Shown: piece by piece, positions 8,456 to 17,925 of the stretch | How positions within the stretch are numbered: position 1 is the first letter of the stretch | Layout: every line of letters begins with the position of its first letter | Program-made: the position numbers and the translations under genes | The notes under the pieces: model-generated | What the model was told of the DNA's origin: nothing | What the model saw: only the letters and a program-made list of their open reading frames with translations | Databases searched by the model: none | Assembly: GCA_964399535.1 (NCBI GenBank) | Contig: CAYNRE010000005.1 | Coordinates: forward strand, 620,001 to 684,000 | DNA length: 64,000 nt | Direction: 5' to 3' | Source of the DNA: CAYNRE01 sp964399535 | GTDB lineage: Bacteria > Planctomycetota > Planctomycetia > Pirellulales > CAYNRE01

Positions 8456-9649
8456 ATGCGTCGCTTATGCGTGATCGCCGTGCTGCTGTTCGTGGCGGGG
8501 TTGGGGTGGCGCTGGCGAACCGCCGGCCCGCTCGACTCGGCCGTCGGCACTACCTCCGCGAAGACTACTGAACTGAGTTTGCCCGCCAAGGAGCCTGTTA
8601 TGGTCCAAGTCCGCGTCTTCAATTCCCAGGGAGAATTGGTCGGCCCGGTCGATTCGCCGCGCGTGGAGCTGAGCGATGCTCAGTGGCAGAGCCGGCTGGC
8701 GCCTGAGCAATACCGCATCCTGCGAAACAAGGGCACCGAGCGAGCCTTTTGCGGCACGCTGCTCGACAACAAGCGCCACGGCGTGTACTGCTGCGCGGGC
8801 TGTGGGCTGCCCCTTTTCTCCTCGAGCGCCAAGTTCAACTCCGGCACGGGGTGGCCGAGTTTTTTTCAGCCCGTGGCCCGCGAAAACGTGGTGGAGGACA
8901 GCGACGATAGCCACGGCATGAGCCGGATGGAGATTCTCTGCGCCCGTTGCGACGGCCACCTGGGGCACGTCTTCGACGATGGGCCGCTCCCCACGGGGCT
9001 GCGCTACTGCTTGAACTCCGAGTCGCTGGTATTCACGCCGGAAGACGAGCTCGCCTCACTGGCCGACCCGGCGGCGGCGGCGGGTTCATCGGCCCAGGCC
9101 GCTACCGTGCCCGAGGCCACGGCCGTGTTCGCCGGTGGTTGTTTCTGGTGCACCGAGGCGGCCTTTGCCCAGCTCAAGGGGGTGAGCGACGTGGAAAGCG
9201 GCTATGCCGGCGGCACGGCCGACACGGCCAACTACGAGGCCGTTTGCTCGGGGCTGACCGATCACGCCGAGGCAATTCGAGTCCGGTACAACCCACGGAC
9301 GATTAGCTACGACCGGCTGCTCGACGTGTTCTTCGATGCCCACGACCCCACCCAGCTCAACGGCCAAGGGAACGACTTCGGGACGCAGTATCGATCGGCC
9401 ATTTTCGTGGCCGACGACGCGCAGCGAGCCGCCGCCGAGGCCAAGATTCGGGCGCTGAACGAAGGGGGGGCCTTCCCCAGCCCGATCGTCACCACGCTCG
9501 AACCACTGACCGAGTTTTACCCGGCCGAGAGCTACCACCAAGACTACGCGGCACGCAACCCGAACCAGGCTTACATCCGCTTTCACTCGCTACCCAAGGC
9601 CTGCCGGGTCCGCGACAAGCATCCCGATCTGGTGCGCTCGGGCGAGTAG
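8456..9649 (+). CDS. msrBA: Bifunctional peptide methionine sulfoxide reductase, MsrB then MsrA, exported
   Basis: The protein repairs oxidised methionine: MsrB acts on the R and MsrA on the S stereoisomer. The start at 8456 (ATGCGTCGC) has a GAAGGTG-like site upstream and gives a signal peptide or anchor (MRRLCVIAVLLFVAG). The MsrB domain (about 73-195) has the two zinc CxxC pairs (C113/C116 and C162/C165) and the catalytic Cys at RYCLNS (C185). The MsrA domain (about 221-385) has GGCFWCTE with catalytic C229. The order MsrB then MsrA is the reverse of many fusions. The N-terminal membrane segment implies a periplasmic or membrane-attached location. An in-frame ATG at 8378 would add 26 residues with no export sense, so I prefer 8456. 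It converges with the SDR gene across a palindrome at 9677. Confidence 0.93.
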   Translation: MRRLCVIAVLLFVAGLGWRWRTAGPLDSAVGTTSAKTTELSLPAKEPVMVQVRVFNSQGELVGPVDSPRVELSDAQWQSRLAPEQYRILRNKGTERAFCGTLLDNKRHGVYCCAGCGLPLFSSSAKFNSGTGWPSFFQPVARENVVEDSDDSHGMSRMEILCARCDGHLGHVFDDGPLPTGLRYCLNSESLVFTPEDELASLADPAAAAGSSAQAATVPEATAVFAGGCFWCTEAAFAQLKGVSDVESGYAGGTADTANYEAVCSGLTDHAEAIRVRYNPRTISYDRLLDVFFDAHDPTQLNGQGNDFGTQYRSAIFVADDAQRAAAEAKIRALNEGGAFPSPIVTTLEPLTEFYPAESYHQDYAARNPNQAYIRFHSLPKACRVRDKHPDLVRSGE

Positions 9650-9676
9650 GTTCCAGAGAGCCGGCCCGGGGGGCGC

Positions 9677-9700
9677 CGCCACGACCCCGGGGTCGTGGCG
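9677..9700. terminator. Perfect 24-base palindrome between convergent genes
   Basis: CGCCACGACCCC is followed at once by its exact reverse complement, giving arms of 12 bases with no spacer. As RNA it would fold as a hairpin of about 10 base pairs with a CCGG loop on either strand. It lies 27 bases after the msrBA stop and 22 bases after the SDR stop on the other strand, where a shared bidirectional terminator would sit. There is no T-tract, so it may act differently, for example as a protein-binding site. Confidence 0.45.
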
Positions 9701-9722
9701 AGCCGCGTGCTGGCGATTCTGG

Positions 9723-10475
9723 CTAGGGGGCGAACACGGTCCGCCCGCCGTCGACCGGCAGCGTTACGCCGGTGATGAAATCGTTGTCGACCAGCGCCAG
9801 GACGGCGCTGGCGACATGCTGGGGGCTTCCCTCGCGCCGAACCAGCGTGGCCGCGATGGCCTCTCGGCGCTCTTCGTCGGGCAACTCGGGGGGTAGCATC
9901 ACGGGGCCCGGCAACACGCAATTCACGCGGACCCGAGGGTTTCGCGTGCCCAGTTCCACCGCCAGGCTGCGGGTGAGCGTGGTCACGGCACCCTTGGAGG
10001 GGAAATAGGCGGCGTAGCCGGTGTAGGGGCGCACCTCGGCCCAATCGCCGATGGTTACGATTGCCCCCCCCTCGCTCTGTTGGACCATGGCCAGGCCCAC
10101 CTGTTGGCAACAGAGAAAGGTACCCAGGGCGTTGACTTCGAAATGCCTTCGGACATCGTCGGCAGTAATCTCTTCGAGCGGCTTGCGCTCCCAGATTGCC
10201 GCGCAAGTGACCAACACGTCGAGGCGGCCAAAATCGCTCAGGACCCGCTCGACCATCGCGTGCACGGCCCGGTCGTCGGTCAGATCGGCCTGATAGGGCT
10301 CGGCCCGTACGCCCCGGCCGCGGAGTTCCGCGACGGTTTGAGCCGCCTCGTCGGCCGAGGTGCGGTAGTGCACGGCCACGGCCATTCCGCGCTCTGCCAG
10401 CGCGGCAGCCACCGCGGCGCCGACGCGTCGCTTCCCACTACCGGTGACCAGGGCCACTTGGGGTCGAAAACTCAT
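9723..10475 (-). CDS. Short-chain dehydrogenase/reductase, pteridine-reductase-like
   Basis: This 250-residue Rossmann-fold NAD(P)H oxidoreductase has a nucleotide-binding motif near the N-terminus (ALVTGSGKRRVG) and the YxxxK pair in YFPSK. Where classical SDRs have the catalytic Ser about 13 residues before the Tyr, this one reads GDWAEVRPYTGY, with Asp in that place. An Asp at this position, and the KRxxG form of the cofactor loop, are characteristic of pteridine reductases (PTR1, FolM), so reduction of a pterin or folate is a reasonable guess; generic SDR activity cannot be excluded. I start it at MSFRPQ with a GGAG about ten bases upstream. The much longer frame upstream is Arg/Pro-rich and not a credible protein extension. 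Confidence 0.82.
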   Translation of the reverse strand: MSFRPQVALVTGSGKRRVGAAVAAALAERGMAVAVHYRTSADEAAQTVAELRGRGVRAEPYQADLTDDRAVHAMVERVLSDFGRLDVLVTCAAIWERKPLEEITADDVRRHFEVNALGTFLCCQQVGLAMVQQSEGGAIVTIGDWAEVRPYTGYAAYFPSKGAVTTLTRSLAVELGTRNPRVRVNCVLPGPVMLPPELPDEERREAIAATLVRREGSPQHVASAVLALVDNDFITGVTLPVDGGRTVFAP

Positions 10476-10507
10476 GAACCATTTCTCCGCCAAACCCACC
10501 GATCCAG

Positions 10508-10552
10508 GGCCCGCCAATCTACGGCCCGCCGATCTACGGCCCGCCAGTCTAC
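10508..10552. repeat. Three tandem copies of a 15-base unit
   Basis: The unit GGCCCGCCAATCTAC occurs three times in tandem, differing by one or two bases between copies (CAATC, CGATC, CAGTC). It lies in the region between two divergently transcribed genes, the SDR (start 10475) and the isomerase (start 10761). Nothing in it suggests a gene. Confidence 0.75.
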
Positions 10553-10760
10553 GGCCCACTGCGGGGTGCCCAATACCGCGTGGCGCAATACCGCGCGCCC
10601 CCGGCGCCGGCCGTGGGCCTCGCCCGGGGTGGTCCAACCAGGCGTTGGCCGATTCGCATCGGCGGGGGCGGTCTGCTAGGCTTTGGCACGCGGGGAGGAA
10701 CCAGGCTGGGCCCGAGGGCCTGGCCCCAGAATGACGAGGTAGTTCGTGGTAGGCAATCCT

Positions 10761-11660
10761 ATGCGGCGTCGTCAAGTATTGCAGTGGGCCCTGGGTGCCG
10801 CGGCTTGGTCTGCCGCCGGCCGGTTTGGCCGGGCGGCCGCCCCGCCCACCGCCGACAAGCCGATTCTCAAGGCGGTGAAGATCGGCATGGTGGGTGGCGA
10901 CCTCTCGCTACTGGAAAAATTTCGCCTGCTGAAAGAGCTGGGCTTCGACGGAGTGGAGCTCGACAGCCCCAACAACCTGGCCCGCGACGAGGTGCTCGCT
11001 GCCCGGGACGAAGCGGGCCTGCCGATTCACGGCGTGGTCGACTCGGTGCACTGGAAAGACCACCTGGGGCACCCCGACCCCGAGGTGCGGGCCCGCGGGG
11101 TGGCCGCGCTGCGCACCGCACTCGAAGACTGCCACACCTACGGCGGCAGCGCCGTGCTCTTGGTTCCGGCCGTGGTCAGCGCCGAGGTCTCTTACGCCGA
11201 CGCCTACACCCGCAGCCAGGCCGAAATTCGCCGAGTGTTGCCGCTGGCCGAAGACCTGGGCGTACGCATTGCGATTGAAAACGTGTGGAACCATTTCCTG
11301 CTCAGCCCGCTGGAAACGGCCCGCTATATCGACGAGTTGGAGTCCCCCTATTTCGGGGCCTACTTCGACGTGGGCAACATTGTCAACTACGGCTGGCCCG
11401 AGCACTGGATCCGCACCCTGGGGAAGCGGATCTTCAAGCTCGACATCAAAGAGTTCAGCCGCAAGCGGCGTAACGACGAAGGGCTCTGGAAGGGGTTCGA
11501 CGTGCCGATCGGCGAGGGAGACTGCAACTGGCCGGCAGTGTGCGAGGCACTCAGCGAGATTGGCTTCCGCGGCTGGGCCACGGCCGAGGTGCCCGGCGGC
11601 GATCGCGAGCGCCTCGCCGACATTGCCCGGCGCATGAACCAGGTGCTCGCGGCGGGATAA
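10761..11660 (+). CDS. Tat-exported sugar phosphate isomerase/epimerase-family TIM-barrel protein
   Basis: The roughly 299-residue protein belongs to the xylose isomerase-like TIM-barrel (AP-endonuclease 2) family, which isomerises or cleaves sugars, myo-inositol derivatives or hydroxypyruvate and binds metal. The N-terminus MRRRQVLQWALGAAAWSAAG is a twin-arginine signal (RRQVL), as in many planctomycete paralogs, so it is probably periplasmic. Barrel motifs seen are GFDGVELDSPNN early, IAIENVWNHF, YFDVGNIVNYG and IGEGDCNWPAV. The metal-binding residues are probably in the ENVWNH, DVGN and KEFS segments, by family analogy. The frame can start at GTG 10746, but the Tat signal begins properly at ATG 10761. 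The substrate is unknown. Confidence 0.85.
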   Translation: MRRRQVLQWALGAAAWSAAGRFGRAAAPPTADKPILKAVKIGMVGGDLSLLEKFRLLKELGFDGVELDSPNNLARDEVLAARDEAGLPIHGVVDSVHWKDHLGHPDPEVRARGVAALRTALEDCHTYGGSAVLLVPAVVSAEVSYADAYTRSQAEIRRVLPLAEDLGVRIAIENVWNHFLLSPLETARYIDELESPYFGAYFDVGNIVNYGWPEHWIRTLGKRIFKLDIKEFSRKRRNDEGLWKGFDVPIGEGDCNWPAVCEALSEIGFRGWATAEVPGGDRERLADIARRMNQVLAAG

Positions 11661-11874
11661 TCTCCGCCCGCAACCCCGCGGCCAAGAACTGTTCGGGCGC
11701 ATGCGCCGCGCTCCAGGCCCGCGGGGAGCTACCCTCCCCCCAGCCGCGACGCGGTTTCCGACTGCGGCGACGTCATCCCTCGCGGCGCCGAACGAAACGC
11801 GGCCCGAGCGTTGGCTGCCGAGCCGGTGCGGCACCGCAAGGTGGGGTCCGCCCCGGCCCCTTTCCCCGGGGGGC

Positions 11875-13992
11875 TCAGTTGTTCTGAGCCACCTGGATCA
11901 ACCGCAGGAAGTCGACAGTAATCGCCATCGCCTCGTCCAGGTAATAGTCGCGCAAAATCTTCGTGCCGCTGGGGTTGTCCATCGCGCGCAGCGTATCTTC
12001 CTGGTCCTTCTCGGCGTTCAGTTCGGCTCGCTCGGCCAGAAACGTCGCCTCGTTGAGCGAAATGGTCTTGCGCTCTTTCTGCTCGCGATACTTGGCGATT
12101 TTGTCGAGCACCTTCTTAAAATCGGGCGAGGCCTGAACGCGGCGCGACGACAGCTCGGCCAGTTGCCCCACCAGGGTCCGATCGACCAGGTTCACCTTGC
12201 GATAACTGGCCGGTTCGACCTGGTCGAAGGGAATCGGGTAATCCAGGTCCTGCTCGCCGATATCCCAGTGCGTCGTCAGGCTGGGTAGCTCCAGGTCGGC
12301 CAGCACGCCCCGGTTCTGCGTGCTGTCGCCGTTGGGCCGGTAGAACTGCTGCATGGTAATCTTCAGCGCGCCCATGGCGGGCGGGTTGCGCCCCTGGAAC
12401 AATTCGGGCCCCAGCTCGCGCAAGGTTTGCACCGTGCCCTTGCCGTGGGTCGCCTTGTCGCCAATGACCAGGCCCCGCCCGTAGTCTTGCACGGCGCCGG
12501 CAAAGATTTCGCTGGCGCTGGCGCTCAGTTTCGAGATCAGCACCACCAGCGGGCCATCCCAGGCGGTGCCGGGCTCCAGGTCGTCGTAGTGCTGCACTTC
12601 GCCGTCGAAGCCCTTGACCTGAACGATCGGGCCCTGGTCGATGAACAGCCCGGTCAGGTGGATCGCCTCGGTCAGCGAGCCGCCCCCGTTACGGCGGAGG
12701 TCCATGACCACGGCGTTGACCCCGTCGGCCCGGAACTGGTCCAGAATCTTCAGCACGTCGCGGGTGGTGCTCTTGTAGTCGTCGCGCTGCTGGCGGGCCC
12801 CCTCCATGTCCATGTAGAAGCTTGGCAGGTCGATGACCCCCACCTTGTAGGGTTGGCCATCGGGGCGCTGCCCCACGTCGAACACCTCGGCATGGGCCTC
12901 GCCGTCTTTCAGCTCGATGGCGTCGCGGGTAATGGCGTAGTCGACCGGGGCCTGTTGCCCTTCGGGAATCACTTGCAGCCGGACCACGGTGCCGCGCTTG
13001 CCGCGGATGCGCTTGACCACGTCCGACAGCTTCATGTCGACCACGTCTTCAAATTCGCCGTCGGCCCCCTGCCCCACGCCAATCACCCGGTCGCCGGGCT
13101 TCAGCCGCCCGTCTTTATCGGCCGGGCCCCCGGGCACCACCTGGTTGATCTTGGTGTAGCCGTCTTCCGACTCCAGGGCCGCGCCGATCCCCTCGAGCTG
13201 CAACCGCATGACGATGTCGAAATTCTCCAGCGTGCTGGGCGCCATGTACGAAGTGTGCGGATCGTACGACGTGGTGAGCGAGGTGAGATACATCTCCAGC
13301 AACTCGTCACGATCGGTCTGGTGCATTCGCTTGGCAAAGCTGCGGTAGCGGCGGCCGAGCTTTTCGCGGGCCTCTTCCAGCGTCTTCTTTTCAACCTTCT
13401 GCATCAGGATGTCGTACTTCACCCGCTTGCGCCACAACTCGCGGGCTTCGTCGTCGGTGCGGGCATACTGGGCCGTATCGCGGTCGATCACCATCTCTTC
13501 GTTGACCGTGAAATCGTGCTCCATCGCCAGCGCCGCCTCGGCCATGCCCACCCGTTCATCGATCCGCTTCAAAAAGACCTGAAACACGTTGTAAGCAAAG
13601 CCGATGTCGCCCCGGCGGGCGAGGTCGTCCAGGTCGCTCTGGCGCTGCAAGAAACCGTCGACGTCCGACTGGTTGAAGTACAGCTTCATCGGGTCGAGCA
13701 CCTCGACGAAGTTTTTCAGGCAGCGCTGCGAAATCTCGTCGTCGAGCGGGTGCCGGGTCAGGTGCCCGCGGGGCAACAAACCCGAAACCGCCAGGGTCAC
13801 CTGCCGGTCGGCGGCCGTCGGACCTACCGGATCGGCCTGGGCGACAAGCGACCAGCCGCCAGCCAGCACGACCGCCACCAGGGGGGAGACAAAACCAAGG
13901 CACCTTGCCTGCCAGTTTTTGGCCCAGGGGTGGTTGGTTCCGCAGCGATTTCCCCTGGCGTCGATGCCGCTCCGACTCGATAGGTGCCGCAT
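11875..13992 (-). CDS. prc: Carboxy-terminal processing protease (Prc/tail-specific protease type)
   Basis: This periplasmic S41 serine protease trims or degrades proteins from unstructured C-termini. After a long N-region, a signal-like helix (VAVVLAGGWSLVAQA) is visible. The order is an N-terminal helical region, a PDZ domain (GIGAALES ... LKPGDRVIGVGQG), the S41 catalytic core, then a C-terminal region like that of Prc. The catalytic Ser is in LSASASEIFAGA and the Lys in DKATHGKGTVQ, the same arrangement as E. coli Prc. The product is about 705 residues if it starts at ATG 13992. A TTG at 14052 would add 20 residues. Neither start has an ideal ribosome site, so the start is uncertain, but the domain content is clear. 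It is transcribed towards the isomerase gene. The 214 bases between them hold only a short hairpin, CGGTGCGGCACCG (11824-11836). Confidence 0.9.
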   Translation of the reverse strand: MRHLSSRSGIDARGNRCGTNHPWAKNWQARCLGFVSPLVAVVLAGGWSLVAQADPVGPTAADRQVTLAVSGLLPRGHLTRHPLDDEISQRCLKNFVEVLDPMKLYFNQSDVDGFLQRQSDLDDLARRGDIGFAYNVFQVFLKRIDERVGMAEAALAMEHDFTVNEEMVIDRDTAQYARTDDEARELWRKRVKYDILMQKVEKKTLEEAREKLGRRYRSFAKRMHQTDRDELLEMYLTSLTTSYDPHTSYMAPSTLENFDIVMRLQLEGIGAALESEDGYTKINQVVPGGPADKDGRLKPGDRVIGVGQGADGEFEDVVDMKLSDVVKRIRGKRGTVVRLQVIPEGQQAPVDYAITRDAIELKDGEAHAEVFDVGQRPDGQPYKVGVIDLPSFYMDMEGARQQRDDYKSTTRDVLKILDQFRADGVNAVVMDLRRNGGGSLTEAIHLTGLFIDQGPIVQVKGFDGEVQHYDDLEPGTAWDGPLVVLISKLSASASEIFAGAVQDYGRGLVIGDKATHGKGTVQTLRELGPELFQGRNPPAMGALKITMQQFYRPNGDSTQNRGVLADLELPSLTTHWDIGEQDLDYPIPFDQVEPASYRKVNLVDRTLVGQLAELSSRRVQASPDFKKVLDKIAKYREQKERKTISLNEATFLAERAELNAEKDQEDTLRAMDNPSGTKILRDYYLDEAMAITVDFLRLIQVAQNN

Positions 13993-14114
13993 AACCTGCT
14001 TTCTGTGAAAGAGCTTGCAACCAAACGGCCAGCGCAAGATGGGTTGCTTCAACGACTTATTCGCATCCTAAAAGAATCCTACGGGGCTGACAATATGAAC
14101 CGCCTGGGCGGGCT

Positions 14115-14951
14115 TTACCGATCCGCGAAACTGGCCGGTGCCGGCCCCACCACCGGGCCCAGTGTCTGGTTGGCTCGTTTCATTACGGCGGCCATCAGAA
14201 GTGGGTCGACTCCCAGCGGTGCGGTTACCTGCCAGGTCTTCGCCGGATGGGCCAGGGCGGCACCGCGGCAGGCCTCGCGGATCCGCGTCAGCAGGAGCCC
14301 GTCGAACAGCAAATGCGGTTGCACCACGACGTGCCGAAACGGAAGCGCCGCCGCGACTTCCAGCGACCGCTCCAGCCCCGGCCGGGCCATGGCGGTAAAG
14401 CCCAATTCGCACCAGGCCAGTCCGCTCCGCTCGAAACACAACCGCGCGAACTGGGCCATTTCGGCGTTGGCCTCGGGGTCGTGGCTCCCCCGGCCGATCA
14501 TCACCAGCAAGGTGTCTTCAGGAGGTGGTGCCAGCGAGTCGCTGGCTAGCGCCGCTCGCAAGCGCTGAGCCGAAAGCTCGACCATTTCGGCCAGGCAACC
14601 CAAGTGGCCAGCTTGGCAAATCTCGACTCCCGGCCACTTCTGCCGGGCCGTTTCCAACAGTGCGGGCAGATCGCGCTTGGCGTGCCCGGCGGCGAAGAGC
14701 AACAGCGGTGCCACCACCACCTGGCGATGGCCTCGCCGCAACAGGCCCTCAAGCCCCTCGAGCACGGTCGGCTGGGCCAACTCGAGAAAGGCGGTCGCGA
14801 CATCCCAATCGGAAGACTCCGCTGAGATCCGCTGGGCCAACTGGTGGAACTGGTGCAACCCCTCGGCCTCGCGCGTGCCATGCCCGACCAGCAGTAGCCC
14901 GGCGGGCCGATCGCCGAGCGGTTCGATCGCACCGTTCCGGTCGTTGGCCAT
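14115..14951 (-). CDS. Sirohydrochlorin chelatase family protein (CbiX-like, two domains)
   Basis: This 278-residue protein has two copies of the chelatase half-domain, as in CbiX-long and SirB/CbiK relatives that insert Co2+ or Fe2+ into sirohydrochlorin. Motifs in the first half are LLLVGHGTRE, PLLLFAAGHAKRD and AGHLG. The second half has MIGRGSHDPEAN and VVVQPHLLFDGLLL. The two motif His residues (in GHGTR and AGHAKR) are the metal-binding/catalytic type. A GGGAGAGG site precedes the ATG. It probably acts in cobalamin or siroheme synthesis, but no cobinamide genes lie nearby, so cobalt versus iron cannot be decided. Confidence 0.88.
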   Translation of the reverse strand: MANDRNGAIEPLGDRPAGLLLVGHGTREAEGLHQFHQLAQRISAESSDWDVATAFLELAQPTVLEGLEGLLRRGHRQVVVAPLLLFAAGHAKRDLPALLETARQKWPGVEICQAGHLGCLAEMVELSAQRLRAALASDSLAPPPEDTLLVMIGRGSHDPEANAEMAQFARLCFERSGLAWCELGFTAMARPGLERSLEVAAALPFRHVVVQPHLLFDGLLLTRIREACRGAALAHPAKTWQVTAPLGVDPLLMAAVMKRANQTLGPVVGPAPASFADR

Positions 14952-15341
14952 TCGTTCGCCTCTCCCTGGGGGTCAGACGCGGGAGCAACCCCGCGGGGCC
15001 CTCGCGGTCTGTTGAAATATGCCGCCGTGAAATATTCCAACCTCGCCCCGTGCGGGGCCAAGCTCCGCACGGCGCGCAAAAGCTCGACGTACGTCCCCAT
15101 TATTGGGTCGCGCTGCGGCGATCACGCAGCCCCGTTGCATTTTTCAACCGGCTGCGAGCCGGGGCCCGCGTGGGGTAAATCTGGTATATTGTAGAGTCGG
15201 CGGCGACTGGGGCCTTACCCGCCCCCCCCGAACGCGCTGGTCCGCTGGCGGGTGGCCGGCGGCGGGTGGCCGACAGCGCGGTTTTTGGTAGCGCGACGAG
15301 CGACCGGAGGTTCCAGCCCGAGCGCCCAGCCAGGTTCTCCG
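14952..15341. other. Divergent intergenic region between chelatase and FHA regulator
   Basis: These 390 bases lie between divergently transcribed genes. A TATATT preceded by TG near 15183-15190 could be an extended -10, but no matching -35 lies at the right spacing, so I do not call a promoter. GAAATAT occurs twice near 15013-15034. No convincing gene is seen. Confidence 0.35.
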
Positions 15342-16421
15342 TTGAGCGTCTACACCTATCTGAGAATGGTGGCCGGCCCGCAGCCCGGCACGCACTTCCT
15401 GCTCAACCCCGATGCCGAAAACGTGATCGGCCGCGGGCGGGATTGCTCTATTGTGCTCAGCGATCCGCTCTGCTCGCGGGTCCACGCGGTCATGGTCTGC
15501 CGCGACTCGAATTGGCAAATCCGGGACGGCGAAAGCCGCAACGGCACCTACGTCAATGGCCGCCCGATTCAAGAAAGCCCACTGGCCAACGACGACCGGG
15601 TACGGGTTGGATCGACCGAGTTTACCTTTCGGGAAAGTCCGGATCCGCCCAGCGGCTCGGGCAGTTCGGTCCGCGCGGGGCGCGGGAACCTGGTGCAGCA
15701 GGTGCCCGTATCGGCCCAGGCGTCGCTCGCCACGGTGCGTGGTCTGCCCGAGGGGGAGCCGGTTCGCGACCTGTTGCTGTTGCACCAGCTTTCGCTTCGG
15801 CTCCTGGCGGCGCACGAGGCCGGCCCGGTGGCCCAAGCCGTGCTGGAAACGTTGCGATCGCGACTGCGGTGCGATCTGGTGGCGCTGCTCGAACCGGCGG
15901 GAGCAGCCCAAGTGCGCGCGCGACTGGTGTTGCCGCCCGAGGCCAATGACAGCGGGTGGCTACAAGCATCGCTAGCGCACGCGGTTCTGGAAGACGGACA
16001 GGCCGTGTGGCTGGCCAGCCGAGGGGGCGACAGCAATCGCCCCGGAGGCCGCAGCGGCGATGCGCTCTGCGTGCCGCTGGCTTGCGACAACCAGGTTCTG
16101 GCGGCAGTGCTTGCGGTGCGGCAAGCACCCAGCTTTCAGCAATCCGACTTTGACTTTGCCATCGGCCTGGCCCAAATCGCCGGCATGGCCTGGCAACGCG
16201 TCGAGTCGAAGGCCGCACCCCCGGCACGGAAAGAAGGCGGCGCCGGCGGCCCGAGCGAGGCCCATTCGAACGAGGCGGAGCTCAATCTCGCGGAGAACGA
16301 GCGCCGACTCATCGAGCGGGCCTTGGCCCAGGCCGGGGGGCGCGTCCCCGACGCGGCCAAGCTGCTTGGCATCAGCCGAGCCACGCTCTACCGCAAGCTG
16401 GCCGAGCTCGACTTGAAATAG
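15342..16421 (+). CDS. FHA-GAF-HTH (Fis-type) regulatory protein lacking the sigma-54 AAA+ domain
   Basis: The domain order is N-terminal FHA (GRGRDCSIVLSDPL with SRVHAV and RNGTYVNG, the phosphothreonine-binding face), a GAF-like small-molecule sensor in the middle, and a C-terminal Fis-type helix-turn-helix (ISRATLYRKL). This is the layout of a sigma-54 enhancer-binding protein with the central AAA+ ATPase missing. The start is unclear: GTG 15252, TTG 15342 or ATG 15366. The FHA fold needs the strand VYTYLRMVAG, so I use TTG 15342, which has a weak AGG upstream. Its likely role is to sense a phosphorylated partner and bind DNA directly. It converges with mqnE, and a 14-base repeat lies between their ends. 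Confidence 0.8.
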   Translation: MSVYTYLRMVAGPQPGTHFLLNPDAENVIGRGRDCSIVLSDPLCSRVHAVMVCRDSNWQIRDGESRNGTYVNGRPIQESPLANDDRVRVGSTEFTFRESPDPPSGSGSSVRAGRGNLVQQVPVSAQASLATVRGLPEGEPVRDLLLLHQLSLRLLAAHEAGPVAQAVLETLRSRLRCDLVALLEPAGAAQVRARLVLPPEANDSGWLQASLAHAVLEDGQAVWLASRGGDSNRPGGRSGDALCVPLACDNQVLAAVLAVRQAPSFQQSDFDFAIGLAQIAGMAWQRVESKAAPPARKEGGAGGPSEAHSNEAELNLAENERRLIERALAQAGGRVPDAAKLLGISRATLYRKLAELDLK

Positions 16422-16470
16422 CCCGCCGGAAACGCTTGGGGAATTCTCGTCGGAAACGCACCCAGCCGGG

Positions 16471-16510
16471 CTGCGGCGGCGGCACTGCGGCGGCGGCACT
16501 GCGGCGGCGG

Positions 16511-16512
<2 letters not shown>
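16471..16512. repeat. Three tandem copies of a 14-base GC-rich unit
   Basis: The unit CTGCGGCGGCGGCA is repeated three times (third copy ends in T). It lies between the convergent FHA regulator and mqnE; the third copy overlaps the mqnE stop codon by two bases. It looks like slippage-prone repeat DNA rather than a defined signal. Confidence 0.75.
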
Positions 16513-17653
<1,141 letters not shown>

Positions 17654-17925
17654 CGAGTCGAATCCTTTGGGCGAAAGCGTGGGGGGGCAGAGGCCAGCGA
17701 GCAGCCCGCTCCGCGGCGGGGGACTGACCAAACCTTTAAGAATACCAAGGCCGTCGAGACTGACAATTCCAATCGCCCGACCCGGGGCCGCCCCTGGCCA
17801 GAGAGAGAACCGCGGGGATCGCCCGCTGGTTAACCGCCAAGGGCCCCGTCGGCGGATCGCAGCCGGGGAAACGCTGGGACAACGGCTGCCCACCGCGGGG
17901 GCGCGCCCCCCGAGACCGCGAGCGA

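Noticed and set aside
12427..13983. A 518-codon open frame on the plus strand
   Set aside because: Antisense to the Prc-like protease gene, whose catalytic residues and domains are intact on the other strand.
15183..15190. TG-TATATT as an extended -10
   Set aside because: No -35 at 16-18 bases and no other support.
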